Counted from the stretch's first letter, positions 17,261 to 28,600 are shown. The stretch: DNA of 64,000 bases from Marinagarivorans cellulosilyticus (GCF_021655555.1 NZ_AP023086.1:3750685-3814684); one strand, 5' to 3'. The notes: generated by a model not told the origin, from the letters alone. Numbers and translations: made by a program.

Positions 17261-19009
17261 TTACTCACCCAGCTGCGCGCAACCCTTTTCTGGGTATTGT
17301 ATTGAACCGCGCAGCTCGGCTTTGCGATCAGCGCTATAGTCAGGAAAGCCTAGCGTCTCTTGCTCGAGCAATGCCTGAATCTCCTTCTCGGACTCGTCCC
17401 GAATTGATGCAATGCGCTCACCCTCGGTTTGATCAGGGCGCTCCAAAACAATCCGCTGCTGTGGCAACGCCAGCTGCAAGCCCGTGCTTTCTAAAATACC
17501 TAAAAGCCGAAAATTGATATCTTCAGATACAGCCAAGAACTCTGGCATAGAGCTAGTACCAATATAGGCATTAAGGCCAATGCGGTAGGCATCGCGCTCA
17601 ATTTCATCAAAGCGCACACGCAGTGCCGTATCTAACACTTTGGGGTGGCTTAGTAGTAGCTCCCTCATTTTTAAAATGGCAAGGCGCAACTGATCGGCGC
17701 TACAACCAATGGCAACCCACAATTGCTTATTGTAACGTCGGCGGTCTGTTTCCGAGATGTTTTCGAGGTTGACCCCAACAATGGCAGAGTTGGGCACGTG
17801 TACCAAGGTGCGGTCGAGACGTCTAATCGCCGTTGAGCGCAAGCCAATTTCTTCCACCGTACCGCTAACGTCACCAAATTTACAGTAATCACCAGGTGCG
17901 ATAGGCTTGGCAATATAAAGTGTGATGGCGCCAATCACATTTTCGAGCGTTTTTTGAGCGGCCAAGGCTAAGGCTAATGAGCCAATACCTAAACCCGCTA
18001 ATAGTGTTGAAATGTTGTAACCTGCATCGCTTAACCACATCAAAAGGATTGTGATAACAGCGAGTATTTTTAGAATAGTTCGCACCGGACGAATAATACC
18101 CGACCAGTAACGCTTGTTGGCCGAGTTGCTCAAAAAAACAGCCGTTGCGAATTCAATAGCCGCAAGCACAAGAAAGGTACTTGCGATATAGCTTAGTGTT
18201 CCGTCATTAAGATAAACACGCGCTTTAAGTGGCAAGCCCAGCGCAGCAATTCCACTTTCAAGAAACTTAAAAAACAGAAACCAACGCAAAGGTACCGTAA
18301 AAAATCGCTGCAAGCCTTCGCGGTATTTTTCTGAAAAAGAAACGAGTCGTAATAAAATCCAGCGAATCAAGGCCGATAAAAACCAAGCTGCACAAATCAA
18401 GACGACTAAGCCTATCACTTGCCAGTTTTGCATATGTAACACGGAAAATGCAGGGATATAATCTGCAATTTTTAGCACTAATGGATGATAACCAAACTCA
18501 GCCCAAAGCTTAGGTATTTGACCAATAGTCGCGTTAGAAACTTTCCATACCCGCCCGCCCTTTCCATCGGGCACTCTTTGCAGATAAATGGGGATAACCT
18601 GCTTATCAAGAGTGATTGAACCCAGCAATTCTCGATAGTCCGGTAAGCCGTCGGCTAAATCGCCTTCCGGGCTGTGACTTAGCGCAGAGAGATCAACAAG
18701 TTGATGCTGCCCCCAGACAACAGCTAAGCGCTGAAGTAATATGACAGGGTCAGCCGCACTCAGCTCAGCAGGTAAGTAACGCATATCCATATATTCAGCG
18801 GCACTGACCCAGTCATCACGGCGAATCGCATCGACCATTGTCGCCATAGTACTTAGTGGAGACGATTCGGCCGTTGGTTGCTCGCGCAAGCTAATAATCA
18901 CCTGCTCTGAACGCTGATCCGCATCAAGCAGCTCTTTAACAGTGGGATCTTCAGCAAGCGCGCGCATGCTGAGCATAAGACATAAAGCGAGAGTAATTCT
19001 ATACAACAT
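17261..19009 (-). CDS. MscS-family mechanosensitive channel with large periplasmic N-domain
   Basis: About 582 residues from ATG 19009 (signal MLYRITLALCLMLSMRALA, AGGA upstream); an ATG at 19066 adds 19 residues. The periplasmic part spans to about residue 180, followed by several membrane helices (VIGLVVLICAAWFLSALIRW, then FLVLAAIEFATAVFL). The channel core is LAGLGIGSLALALAAQKTLEN, the Gly/Ala-rich pore helix, followed by the beta domain IAPGDYCKFGDVSGTVEEIG. It releases osmolytes under membrane tension. The insertion sequence lies just beyond its stop codon. There is no operon partner. Confidence 0.9.
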   Translation of the reverse strand: MLYRITLALCLMLSMRALAEDPTVKELLDADQRSEQVIISLREQPTAESSPLSTMATMVDAIRRDDWVSAAEYMDMRYLPAELSAADPVILLQRLAVVWGQHQLVDLSALSHSPEGDLADGLPDYRELLGSITLDKQVIPIYLQRVPDGKGGRVWKVSNATIGQIPKLWAEFGYHPLVLKIADYIPAFSVLHMQNWQVIGLVVLICAAWFLSALIRWILLRLVSFSEKYREGLQRFFTVPLRWFLFFKFLESGIAALGLPLKARVYLNDGTLSYIASTFLVLAAIEFATAVFLSNSANKRYWSGIIRPVRTILKILAVITILLMWLSDAGYNISTLLAGLGIGSLALALAAQKTLENVIGAITLYIAKPIAPGDYCKFGDVSGTVEEIGLRSTAIRRLDRTLVHVPNSAIVGVNLENISETDRRRYNKQLWVAIGCSADQLRLAILKMRELLLSHPKVLDTALRVRFDEIERDAYRIGLNAYIGTSSMPEFLAVSEDINFRLLGILESTGLQLALPQQRIVLERPDQTEGERIASIRDESEKEIQALLEQETLGFPDYSADRKAELRGSIQYPEKGCAQLGE

Positions 19010-19255
19010 ATAACCAGATCCTTTCAGGCGCCGAACATTAGAAACACAGCTTAAGAAATCACGCAATTATACATGGCTTAATACGATTACAGGCGGTGCA
19101 AACTTAGCTTCCGGAACTTTGTTCAGCCAGCACAGACAAAGCAGCAGTTTGCTTTGTGATAGCTTTTGTTTAGACTGCTAAATAAATACGGTGGTTTGAG
19201 GGCCCTCCTTAGGCCTTGCTACTCTTGGACCTTACTACTCAATGTGCCAATAATT

Positions 19256-19633
19256 ATGCGCCATACAATAAAAACATTATTATTGAGCTTGCTAGTACTT
19301 GCGCAGGCATTTGCTACAAGTGGCGATGCGCATCAGTTTCATGCGGGGCAGGATCAACACCTTACTACCGCAGCGTTAGCAACAAGCCTTAAAAACGGAA
19401 TCGATTCTTCTCAACCTATCCTCGGCGACACACCATGCGAATACGCGATAGAAGATGACAACCATAAAGACTGCCAGCACTGCTGCCATTGCCATAGCAG
19501 CATTCACGCATTTATGATCCCTATCGGCGAGCATTTGGAAGCTGTTTTAGCATCACTGCCAGCTTACAGCTTATTGGACAATCACCTCCTTCCTCGCAAT
19601 AGCACTACACCTTACCGCCCTCCAATTGCGTAA
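19256..19633 (+). CDS. Small exported Cys/His-rich protein leading the czc operon
   Basis: About 125 residues from ATG 19256 (a longer reading from 19166 has no signal peptide at its start). The signal peptide is MRHTIKTLLLSLLVLAQAFA. The mature part has HQFHAGQDQH and the metal-rich run CQHCCHCHSSIH, and ends TPYRPPIA. The same plan and YRPPI tail occur in the protein at 144-506. Its position 180 bp upstream of czcCBA suggests periplasmic metal binding or sensing for that efflux system. CopL/DUF2946-like is my closest guess. Confidence 0.65.
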   Translation: MRHTIKTLLLSLLVLAQAFATSGDAHQFHAGQDQHLTTAALATSLKNGIDSSQPILGDTPCEYAIEDDNHKDCQHCCHCHSSIHAFMIPIGEHLEAVLASLPAYSLLDNHLLPRNSTTPYRPPIA

Positions 19634-19813
19634 ATAACACGCAAAAAGCGCGTGCCATGCCCTGCTCTATATGGTGGCGTTGTACGTGCTGCCCGACAAA
19701 TCTATGTTCGATTAGACTTTTAGTGAGCGCAAAATAATCACAAGTCTGCTCGTACTTATTATTCCACCTGTAACTTTTTTGCTTTACAGATACTCTGAAT
19801 AACGGACAACGTT

Positions 19814-21127
19814 ATGCCATTATTACCCTATTTCTCATGGATTAATTCCGTGCGTTTTACTGCGCTTTTAAGCAAGTATTGGTTTATTGCTTTTACTTTA
19901 CTGCCGACTATCTCACTAGCCGATGCCCCTTCCAATACCAGTCTGTCGCTCAAGGAGGCTATTGCATTAACGCTCAGCAGCAATCCTGAACTTAAAGCGC
20001 TACCTTTTAAACAGCAAGCATTAGAAGGCGAAAAACACCAGATTTCTTTACGGCCGCCTTTACACCTTGGTGTGGAGTTTGAAAACTTTGCAGGCAGTGG
20101 AAAGAGCCAAGGTATCGATGCACTAGAAAGCACAATAACACTCGGGTCTGTGTTAGAACTCGGTAATAAACGCGGCCTGCGCCTTAATGCCATAGATAGC
20201 AAAATGGCAGCGGCTCAGATGCAGCGCCAAGCCGATGCGCTGGATATATTAGGCGGGCTTACAGTGCTTTTTATTCAAACACTCAAGACTCAAGAGTCCA
20301 TTCTGATTACGCAAGAAGAGCAAGCCCTTGCCCGTAAAAGCGTTGCTATTGTAAAGCGAAAAGCGCGCGAAGGGGCTGCTGCAGAAATTGATATTCAACG
20401 CGCCAATGTTGCTCTAGCGCGTACAAATATTCAACTGGATGCGTTAATTAGCCAGTTGCACCAGCAATTTAAACAGTTAAGTCAATTTTGGGGTGAGCCT
20501 ACCGCGCACTACAAGCGGTTAATTGGTGAGCTTTACGCTGAGCCTGAAATAATTGAATTTGAAACATTACTTAAGCACGTTAGGCAGTCACCCCATGCTC
20601 AGCAATTAGCCCTTGAACGGCGCATAAAAGATACGCAATACCAACTAGCTCTTGCGCAAGGGCGAAGTGATATAGGTTGGAATGTTGGCTTTAAGCACTT
20701 TAATGAAACTGGAGATACCGCCTTAGTTGCAGGCATATCAACATCACTGAATCAGCGCCAGCGAACGCAAGGGCACATAACAATTGCCAGCGCAGAACAA
20801 CAGCGCCATAGCAAAGCACAAAAACATGCCCTACAAACATTAGAAACACAGTTATTCGTTGCCCATTCGCAACGCAACCATCACGCAAAAGCCATGCGCA
20901 TTATCAGTGAAACAATTATTCCTGCGTTAAGTGAAACACTGTCTTTATCGCAGCAAGCCTATGAAAATGGCCGCTACAGTTACTTTGATTGGTCTATGGC
21001 TCAGCAGGGTTTATTTGAAGCCAAGCATCGCCTGCTCGAGCATGCAAGCACATTGCGAATTAGCCAAGCACTCATCGAGCAATTAACTGGCGAGCCCTTC
21101 GCTCCCACACTAAACACGCCTATTTAA
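19814..21127 (+). CDS. czcC: TolC-family outer-membrane factor of heavy-metal efflux (CzcC-like)
   Basis: 437 residues. A signal segment (about 20-38, WFIAFTLLPTISLADA) is followed by two OEP repeats: LSLKEAIALTLSSNPELKAL opens the first and LSLSQQAYENGRYSYFDWSMAQQ the second, the latter with the Y-x-x-G-x-x-S/x-D pattern of the family. It forms the outer-membrane tunnel of the tripartite pump with the two following genes (gaps of 22 and 14 bp). Confidence 0.93.
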   Translation: MPLLPYFSWINSVRFTALLSKYWFIAFTLLPTISLADAPSNTSLSLKEAIALTLSSNPELKALPFKQQALEGEKHQISLRPPLHLGVEFENFAGSGKSQGIDALESTITLGSVLELGNKRGLRLNAIDSKMAAAQMQRQADALDILGGLTVLFIQTLKTQESILITQEEQALARKSVAIVKRKAREGAAAEIDIQRANVALARTNIQLDALISQLHQQFKQLSQFWGEPTAHYKRLIGELYAEPEIIEFETLLKHVRQSPHAQQLALERRIKDTQYQLALAQGRSDIGWNVGFKHFNETGDTALVAGISTSLNQRQRTQGHITIASAEQQRHSKAQKHALQTLETQLFVAHSQRNHHAKAMRIISETIIPALSETLSLSQQAYENGRYSYFDWSMAQQGLFEAKHRLLEHASTLRISQALIEQLTGEPFAPTLNTPI

Positions 21128-21149
21128 CAGTCGCACAGTTGGATACCCC

Positions 21150-22124
21150 ATGACCCAATTTCTACTTTCAATTAAACAAATAACGGCTGTTGTATGTGTT
21201 GGCGTATTTTCGTTGTGTACCCACGCAACGCCCCTCGCCAGTGGTATTGAACCCCATAATGACACCCATAACAAACATGAGCACCACGACGAGCACGGCC
21301 ATGAGGACGACCATGGGCATGTCAGCAAAAGTCATATTGCGCAAGCTATTGCTGACGAGGTTGGTATAACAACCTCTATTGCCGGGCCTCGCACGCTACA
21401 ACAAAGCATTAAAGTTTACGGCGAATTAAATTCCGGGCCAGAACAAACGAGCCATGTACGGGCGCGATTCAGCGGTGTAATTGACTCTGTTTACGCCACC
21501 ATTGGCGATAACGTTAAAGCAGGCGATTTACTGGCTGTTGTCGAATCCAACCAGAGCCTAAAGAAATTCCAAATCAAAGCTCCCATTAGCGGTACCATTA
21601 TTCAGCGCCACGCGAACCCAGGCGAGGTTACGCAAGCGCAAATTCTTTTTTCTATCACGCAGCTAAATTCATTGTGGGCAGAGCTGCACATTTTCCCAAC
21701 TCAAAGAAGTCAAATAAAAAAACACGCCGCCGTTACAATCACTATTAATAACGAGCAATATCAAACAAATATAGCGCACATTCTGCCAAGCATAAACAAG
21801 CCATTCAGCATTGCCAGAGCAAAAGTCGGCAACCCCTCGCAGCACTTGAGCCCAAGCACTATGCTAGAGGCAGCGATTTATACCAATACAATAGATGTGA
21901 ACGTAGCGGTAAACAAAAATGCATTACAAAGCCTCGAGGGCCAGGCCGGTGTGTTTATTAAAGCTGGCGATGCTTTTACATTTAGGGCCGTGAAAACCGG
22001 CCAAGAAGATAAAAGTTTTATAGAGATAAGCTCTGGTCTTGCAGCCGGCGAAGAATATGTTGTTGGCAATAGTTTTTTAATCAAAGCAGACATAAAAAAA
22101 TCTGAAGCCGAACACAATCATTAA
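21150..22124 (+). CDS. czcB: Periplasmic adaptor (membrane fusion) protein of heavy-metal RND pump, CzcB-like
   Basis: 324 residues. A signal peptide is followed by a His/Asp-rich stretch (NKHEHHDEHGHEDDHGH) likely to bind metal ions. The barrel-sandwich hybrid shows VRARFSGVIDSVYATIGDNV-KAGDLLAVVES and PISGTIIQRHANPGEVT. The C-terminal barrel follows (VGNSFLIKADIKKSEAEHNH). It links the RND pump to the outer-membrane factor. Shorter than many CzcB proteins. Confidence 0.93.
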   Translation: MTQFLLSIKQITAVVCVGVFSLCTHATPLASGIEPHNDTHNKHEHHDEHGHEDDHGHVSKSHIAQAIADEVGITTSIAGPRTLQQSIKVYGELNSGPEQTSHVRARFSGVIDSVYATIGDNVKAGDLLAVVESNQSLKKFQIKAPISGTIIQRHANPGEVTQAQILFSITQLNSLWAELHIFPTQRSQIKKHAAVTITINNEQYQTNIAHILPSINKPFSIARAKVGNPSQHLSPSTMLEAAIYTNTIDVNVAVNKNALQSLEGQAGVFIKAGDAFTFRAVKTGQEDKSFIEISSGLAAGEEYVVGNSFLIKADIKKSEAEHNH

Positions 22125-22138
22125 CAAAGGCGTATACC

Positions 22139-25100
22139 ATGATTAATCATATTTTACGCTTCTCGATTGAGCGGCGATATTTTATAGTAAGTTTACTGGG
22201 GCTAGTTGTTATTGCCGGCATATGGAGCTATCAGAAGTTACCCATTGATGCAGTGCCTGACATCACCAACGTGCAAGTACAAATTAATACGCACGCCCCA
22301 GGTTATTCACCGCTAGAAGCCGAGCAACGTATTACATACCCCATAGAAACGGCATTATCCGGCTTGCCCAACCTTGCTTACACACGCTCTATTTCTCGCT
22401 ACGGCTTATCCCAAGTGACAGTCGTTTTTAATGAAGACACAGACATTCATTTCGCGCGAAACAATATTAATATTGAATTGAACGCCCTGAAGACGAAACT
22501 TCCCGAAAATATTGCCCCGCAAATAGGGCCTATATCAACTGGGCTGGGCGAAATCTTTATGTACACATTGCGTGCGGCAGAGGATGCAAGACAACCCAAT
22601 GGCTCACCCTACAATGCAATCGCCCTGCGTGAAATTCAAGACTGGATTATTAAGCCGCAACTTAGCCAAGTAAAAGGTGTAGTCGAGATTAATAGTATCG
22701 GTGGCTATGCCAAACAGTACCATATTACGCCCTGGCCACAGAAACTATTGCAGTTTCAGCTGTCGTGGCAAGATGTTGTTAATGCATTAGAGGCCAATAA
22801 TGTGAACCGCGGTGCTGGCTATATTGAAACAAATGGCCAGCAAATTTTAGTGCGCTCGGCAAGCCAGCTTAAAAGCCCTGATGATATTGCCAATATCATA
22901 GTTAAGAGCAATCACGGAATACCTGTTAAAATTGCTGATATCGCCGATATTATTATTGGCAAAGAATTGCGTACTGGCGCAGCTACGCAAAATGGTAGCG
23001 AAACTGTATTAGGCACTGCGATGATGCTTATTGGGGAAAACTCACGTACGGTGGCAAAAAATGTCGCCAAGCAGTTAACCGTAGTGCAAGCATCGCTACC
23101 TCAAGGCATTTATGTCGAGGCAGTTTACGACAGAACGACGCTGGTTAATAAAGCCATTGCCACCGTCAGTAAAAATTTACTTGAAGGCGCGCTACTGGTC
23201 ATAGTGGTTCTATTTGTATTATTAGGGAATATTCGCGCAGCCTTGATTACCGCTGCGGTTATTCCAATCGTAATGCTAATTACAATAACAGGAATGGTTA
23301 AAGCCGGCGTATCCGCTAACTTAATGAGCTTAGGAGCTTTAGATTTTGGCCTTATTGTCGATGGCGCAGTAATTATTGTTGAAAACGCTACACGGCGCTT
23401 AGCCCAAGCGCAACAAAAAAACACGCTAACATTAAAAGAACGACTAGATACCGTCTTTCGTGCAACGCACGAAGTTATTCGACCCAGCCTATTTGGTATT
23501 GCGATTATCACAGTGGTTTATGTTCCTCTTTTTAGCCTTAGCGGTGTTGAAGGGAAAATGTTCCACCCTATGGCGTCAACCGTAGTTATAGCTATGTTGG
23601 CTGCAATGGTCGTATCGCTAACATTAGTACCTGCCGCCGTCGCGATATTTTTGCATAAAAAAATCAATATTAACGATAGCCCGATTATTAAACACACCAA
23701 ATCGGCTTACAAACCTATTTTGCTAAAAGTGTTGCGCCACCCAGTCAAAATACTTAGTGTAGCTATAGCGCTCGTAATGGCTAGTGTGTTTTTTGGCTCA
23801 AAACTAGGGAAAGAGTTTATACCTCAACTGGACGAAGGCGATATCGCATTGCATGCGCTACGCATACCGGGTACAGGTATTGATCAAGCCGTTAGCATGC
23901 AGGCGGCATTAGAAAAGCGTATTAAAACGTTTCCTGAAGTCGAGCGTGTTTTTGGCCGTTTAGGCACCGCCGAAATAGCCACCGACCCAATGCCGCCAAA
24001 TGTTGCAGATAACTTTGTAATATTAAAACCTCGTGAACTATGGCCAAATCCTAAAAAAACTAAAGTCGATTTAATCGCCGAAATAGAAGCCTCGCTAAAA
24101 CAATTGCCCGGCAATAATTATGAATTCACGCAGCCAATACAAATGCGTTTTAATGAGCTTATTTCAGGCGTGCGTGCAGATTTAGGCATTAAAGTATTTG
24201 GTGATGACCTCGACCAACTGGTTATTGCTGGCAACGCTATTTTGCAGCAGATTAACCAAATAGAGGGGGTTGCGGATGCTCGAGTTGAACAAATCAAAGG
24301 TCTGCCGACTTTGGCCATTACGCCAAAGCTATCGGTGCTTGGGCGCTATGATCTTACGGCATTGGATTTACAAAATTGGATTGCCACCGCTATAGGCGGC
24401 CAAAATGCCGGGTTAATGTACGAAGGCGATCGACGTTTTGAATTGATTGTGCGCCTGCCAGAAGTTTTGCGCACCGATATCGACAATCTAAAGTACCTCC
24501 CTGTTCCACTTGCCAGCGGCGGTTATGTTTTACTCTACGAGGTTGCCACTATTGCTCTGGCCCCAGCACCAGCACAAATTAGCCGCGAAAATGGCAAGCG
24601 CCGCATTGTTGTTACAGCCAATATTCGAGGCAGAGACTTGGGCAGCTTTGTGGCGCAAGCTAAGCAAGTTATCGGACAGAATATAACGTTACCACCAGGT
24701 TATTGGCTAAAGTACGGCGGAACCTTTGAACAAATGGAATCAGCAAGCCAGCGCTTGATGGTCGTTGTGCCCCTTACACTCATTATTATTTTTAGTGCAC
24801 TAATTATGGCGTTTGGCTCGATTAAAGATGCCTTTATTATTTTTACTGGCGTGCCTTTAGCGTTAACCGGTGGCGTTTTTGCACTATTACTACGCGATAT
24901 GCCGTTATCAATGTCTGCAGGGGTGGGGTTTATTGCGTTGTCTGGTATTGCGGTGCTTAACGGCTTGGTTATGCTCGCCTTTATTCGAGAGCTTTGGCAG
25001 GGACAATATACATTGACTAATGCTATCGTCGAGGGCGCATTAACACGCTTACGCCCAGTGCTAATGACGGGACTAGTTGCAAGCTTAGGTTTTATCCCGA

Positions 25101-25252
25101 TGGCTTTTAATATAGGAACTGGCGCAGAAGTTCAACGGCCGCTAGCAACCGTGGTAATCGGCGGAATATTATCCTCTACGGTATTAACACTTTTTGTACT
25201 GCCGGCGCTGTACTTGTTACTTCATCGCGGCGATGCAAGACCAAACCGATAA
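22139..25252 (+). CDS. czcA: Heavy-metal efflux RND transporter, CzcA-like
   Basis: 1037 residues with twelve membrane helices and two large periplasmic loops. The helix-4 motif DFGLIVDGAVIIVENATRR matches the Co/Zn/Cd (HME1) signature DFGxxVDGAVVxVEN rather than the Cu/Ag type, so divalent-cation export is the best prediction. N-terminal P-I-D-A-V-P-D-I-T-N-V and the Q-I-N motif are standard. The operon 19814-25252 lacks a local regulator. Nothing is truncated. Confidence 0.95.
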   Translation: MINHILRFSIERRYFIVSLLGLVVIAGIWSYQKLPIDAVPDITNVQVQINTHAPGYSPLEAEQRITYPIETALSGLPNLAYTRSISRYGLSQVTVVFNEDTDIHFARNNINIELNALKTKLPENIAPQIGPISTGLGEIFMYTLRAAEDARQPNGSPYNAIALREIQDWIIKPQLSQVKGVVEINSIGGYAKQYHITPWPQKLLQFQLSWQDVVNALEANNVNRGAGYIETNGQQILVRSASQLKSPDDIANIIVKSNHGIPVKIADIADIIIGKELRTGAATQNGSETVLGTAMMLIGENSRTVAKNVAKQLTVVQASLPQGIYVEAVYDRTTLVNKAIATVSKNLLEGALLVIVVLFVLLGNIRAALITAAVIPIVMLITITGMVKAGVSANLMSLGALDFGLIVDGAVIIVENATRRLAQAQQKNTLTLKERLDTVFRATHEVIRPSLFGIAIITVVYVPLFSLSGVEGKMFHPMASTVVIAMLAAMVVSLTLVPAAVAIFLHKKININDSPIIKHTKSAYKPILLKVLRHPVKILSVAIALVMASVFFGSKLGKEFIPQLDEGDIALHALRIPGTGIDQAVSMQAALEKRIKTFPEVERVFGRLGTAEIATDPMPPNVADNFVILKPRELWPNPKKTKVDLIAEIEASLKQLPGNNYEFTQPIQMRFNELISGVRADLGIKVFGDDLDQLVIAGNAILQQINQIEGVADARVEQIKGLPTLAITPKLSVLGRYDLTALDLQNWIATAIGGQNAGLMYEGDRRFELIVRLPEVLRTDIDNLKYLPVPLASGGYVLLYEVATIALAPAPAQISRENGKRRIVVTANIRGRDLGSFVAQAKQVIGQNITLPPGYWLKYGGTFEQMESASQRLMVVVPLTLIIIFSALIMAFGSIKDAFIIFTGVPLALTGGVFALLLRDMPLSMSAGVGFIALSGIAVLNGLVMLAFIRELWQGQYTLTNAIVEGALTRLRPVLMTGLVASLGFIPMAFNIGTGAEVQRPLATVVIGGILSSTVLTLFVLPALYLLLHRGDARPNR

Positions 25253-25618
25253 GCAACTATTCAGGTGGGTCCGAAATAATGATCACCCTAAAGGCGAATT
25301 GATTGTTTTCTGGGTATTCAAGCGTCTGAAACGCTTGCATAGCGCCCAGCTACAGCAAGGATGCGTAGAGGTAGACTTTGCAGGACCACAAAGTCGTAGA
25401 TGGCTTGAGCGGCCCAGAAAGTGGTCAGTTTGCCGACCTATTTGAGCATGGCTGAATAGTTACACCGTTAAATCGTTAAACACGAAAACTCTAATCCCCA
25501 GCAAAACCCAAGAGCTCTAAATCCTAAATCCTAAATCCTAAATCCTAAGCCTAAGCCTAAGCCTAAGCATCACCAGCAAAGACAATTTTGAAACACTGAT
25601 GATACTTAGGGGCATGAA
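25253..25618. other. Intergenic stretch between czcA and the propeller kinase
   Basis: 366 bp between convergent genes with no credible gene (a reading at 25194-25445 overlaps czcA and has no motif). It contains an A/T-rich segment and the tandem array at 25517-25568. Confidence 0.5.
25517..25568. repeat. Compound short tandem repeat (CTAAATC)4 then (CTAAGC)4
   Basis: Four exact 7-base units followed without a break by four exact 6-base units. It lies 51 bp past the end of the propeller kinase gene. It is non-coding, and a slippage-prone microsatellite. Confidence 0.9.
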
Positions 25619-28600
25619 TTATAGGCAAGCGCTACTTGGGAGTTTTACGTCTATAACAAATGGTAAGAATATTTTGGCGTTAAACACTTCTGGCGGGTTC
25701 AATACCCGTAAGGAAATATCGCCATCACGTTCTAACAAGAACTGCTTAACCGCATCCATGCCAACACCGCGGCCAGATATATCACTCACCGCCTGCTTAG
25801 TAGAAACGCCAGAATAAAAAATTAATTCGGCTATTTGTTCATAGCTTGGCGGGTTGTCGTCGCTCCATAGCGATAGCTCTACACCTTTTGCATACAAACG
25901 CTCAACATTCAGCCCGCGACCATCATCGGACACCTCAATGGTTAAGTATTGCTCGTCAGTGATGGTGTTTAAGGTAATAGTCCCCTGCTCTGCTTTGCCT
26001 TGCTCTTGCCGCTCTTCAGGCGATTCTAATCCGTGGTCAACACAGTTGCGCAAAATATGGGCAAATATATTCCCCAGCAGTGACTCCTCAGTATTTCGTA
26101 TATTTACGACTTGGCCCGTAAAATTAACTTGCGGGGGGATTTTATTGAGTTGCTCTGCAATAGACGGCAGCGAATCAACAACATCCGCGAGTACTTTCGG
26201 CAAAGGGTTGGCTAGAGCATTATCGATGATTTGAGTTATTGGCGCCAAGTCTTCTGCTACTTGGATTTCTGGGTGTTTTTCATTAATGCTTTCAATGCAA
26301 TCGCGAATTTTGGCCACAATTTCTGCATCAGCCCAAAATCCCTCGGTATCGCGAGAGGCGCCGGAATTATTGCCGCGGCCTAATACGGCATAATAAACAT
26401 TTTCGTATTCAGCCAATATGGCATCAACCGCTTCCAAATCGTTGAGCAATACATCTGATTGCCAAGGGGTTTCACTCGGTGTTTTTAGTGCGCTATACAC
26501 CGATTCAACTTCGTGAACAACATCACTGAAAAAAGTAAAGCCAAAGGTTCGACAGTTGCCTTTAATGGTGTGCATATTGCGGAAAAGCAGAGCCACCACA
26601 TTTTCATCATAACTATCATTTGCTCTAATTTCACTGCGGTTTTCAACGATAAATTTCTTTGCAGAGTCCGCAAACGACAAGTATTTTTTGGCCGGTATGT
26701 TTAATAGCTGGCCAATAATATCCAGTTCGCGCTTCTTAGCCGCAGCTTCACTTTCCATTTGTTTAAGTTGTGTTACATCACGCACAGATATCATCAGCTT
26801 TACAATAATATCGTCTTCTAGAATGGGGTTCCAATCCAACGCTAAGAACTTGCTACCGCTTGAAAAGTCCGCTTCGTACTCCTCTGGTAACAAATGCGCA
26901 TTAAAGCTGTAGTTCATTTCATCTTCGCCGATGATAGAACCTATTGCTTCTTTAGCTTGGTCCAAGGTATTGCTGCCAAGCTTTGCATTACCGAAAAGTA
27001 ACTCTACGGCGTTTGAACCTGCGATTTGCGTTGTTTCAAATATAGCTTCCAAATGTTTAGAGTATTCTGGATGAATCTCGCCATTCGCCTCAACTGTAAA
27101 TAGGCCTTGGCGCATATTGCTGAGCATGGCTTGAATATCGTTATTTTTTGCTCGCAACTCGCTAGTTCGCTCGGAGACCCGCACCTCTAGTATGCGGTTT
27201 TGCTCTTCGACAAGCTTGCGTTTTCTTCGTTGCGAACGAATAAACTGCACAATAACGGCCAATACAATCAATGCATAAATGGTGTGCGCCCACCAAGTTC
27301 GCCAAGGTGGTGGAAGTTGTTTTATTTGTATCGAGCGACCGACTTCATTCCATACGCCATCATTATTGCTGGCGCGGACTTTAAACAGGTAATTACCCGC
27401 ATTTAGATTGGTATAAAGGGCGCTGCGCTGGTTTCCGACTTCGCGCCAGTCCTTATCAAACCCTTCTAGTTTGTAGGCATACTGGTTTTTATCGGGGTCG
27501 CGGTAATTTAGCGCGGAAAACGAAAAAGAAAACATTGTTTTGGTATAGTCTAGGACGATTTGATCTGTTTGATTGGCAACACGGGTTAAGATGTTTTCGG
27601 GGCCATTGATTGGTACTGTTTTGGTGAAGATTCTAAAATCAGTAAGAACAACCGGCGGTACATGTTCGTTTTTACCCAATTTATTCACATCAAAAATCCG
27701 CAGGCCATTACGCCCCCCTAAAATAACCTCACCTGTTTTGGATGTTATTGCCGAACCGGTAACAAAGCCGCCAATCTTTTCGCCATTATAGGTTTTGTAA
27801 TTGCGAACTTCTTTGGTGTCTGGGTTAAACATTACCACACCGTTGTTTGTCCCTAGCCACAAACTACCGTTTTTATCCTCAACAATGCTACGAATGCCAT
27901 GGTCGACAAAACCATCTTTGGTATCAAACACAATAAAATCGTCGGTTTCTTCTCGGTATTGGTGCAGGCCGGCATCTGTGCCAAACCACAATCGCTGCTG
28001 GCTATCTTCAAATATGGACAGTACAGAATTATGTACAAGGCTATTGGGGTTGGCATCATCTGTTTTATACCGTTTAAAGGTACCGGCATCGCGATCCATT
28101 AAATTCAAACCACTTGCGGTGCCAACCCAAAAGCGGCTTTTAGAATCCTCAAACGAAGTCCAGATTAATTGGTTTGTAATTCCGCTACCCGTGCCGTCTT
28201 CTTCATAAATTGTATATTCGCCAGTAGCACGGTCGTAGCGACTTAACCCGCCGTTATGGGTCCCAATCCAGAGGTTTTTACGCTTGTCCTCATAGATATC
28301 CCATACCACAGAGTCGTTTAATACTTTCGAAGACTTATGCCCTCCCCTTGCAAGGCTGCCATCAAACGGCATTTCTTCGAAAACATCTTTTTCGGCGTTA
28401 TAGCGGTGGTAGCTACCTGCCCAAGTGCCAAACCAAAGGCCGCCATCGCTATCGACTAAGCCAGATATTATCGCCGTTGATTTAAGCTTGCCGTTGCTTG
28501 GTGTGTAGTGGGTGAAAGTGTCTTTTTTCCGGTCAAATTTAGTAATGCCGCCACCACCTAGCCATAGATTGCCATCGGCATCTTCGACAATTGCGGCTAT

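Noticed and set aside
25194..25445. 83-residue reading frame after czcA
   Set aside because: It overlaps the end of czcA in another frame, has no ribosome site or motif and uses Arg/Trp-rich, non-typical composition.
25517..25568. Possible CRISPR-like array
   Set aside because: Units of 6 and 7 bases without spacers are a microsatellite, not a CRISPR array.
27801..28208. 135-residue reading frame opposite the propeller kinase
   Set aside because: It is antisense to a well supported gene and reflects the repeated codons of propeller blades.
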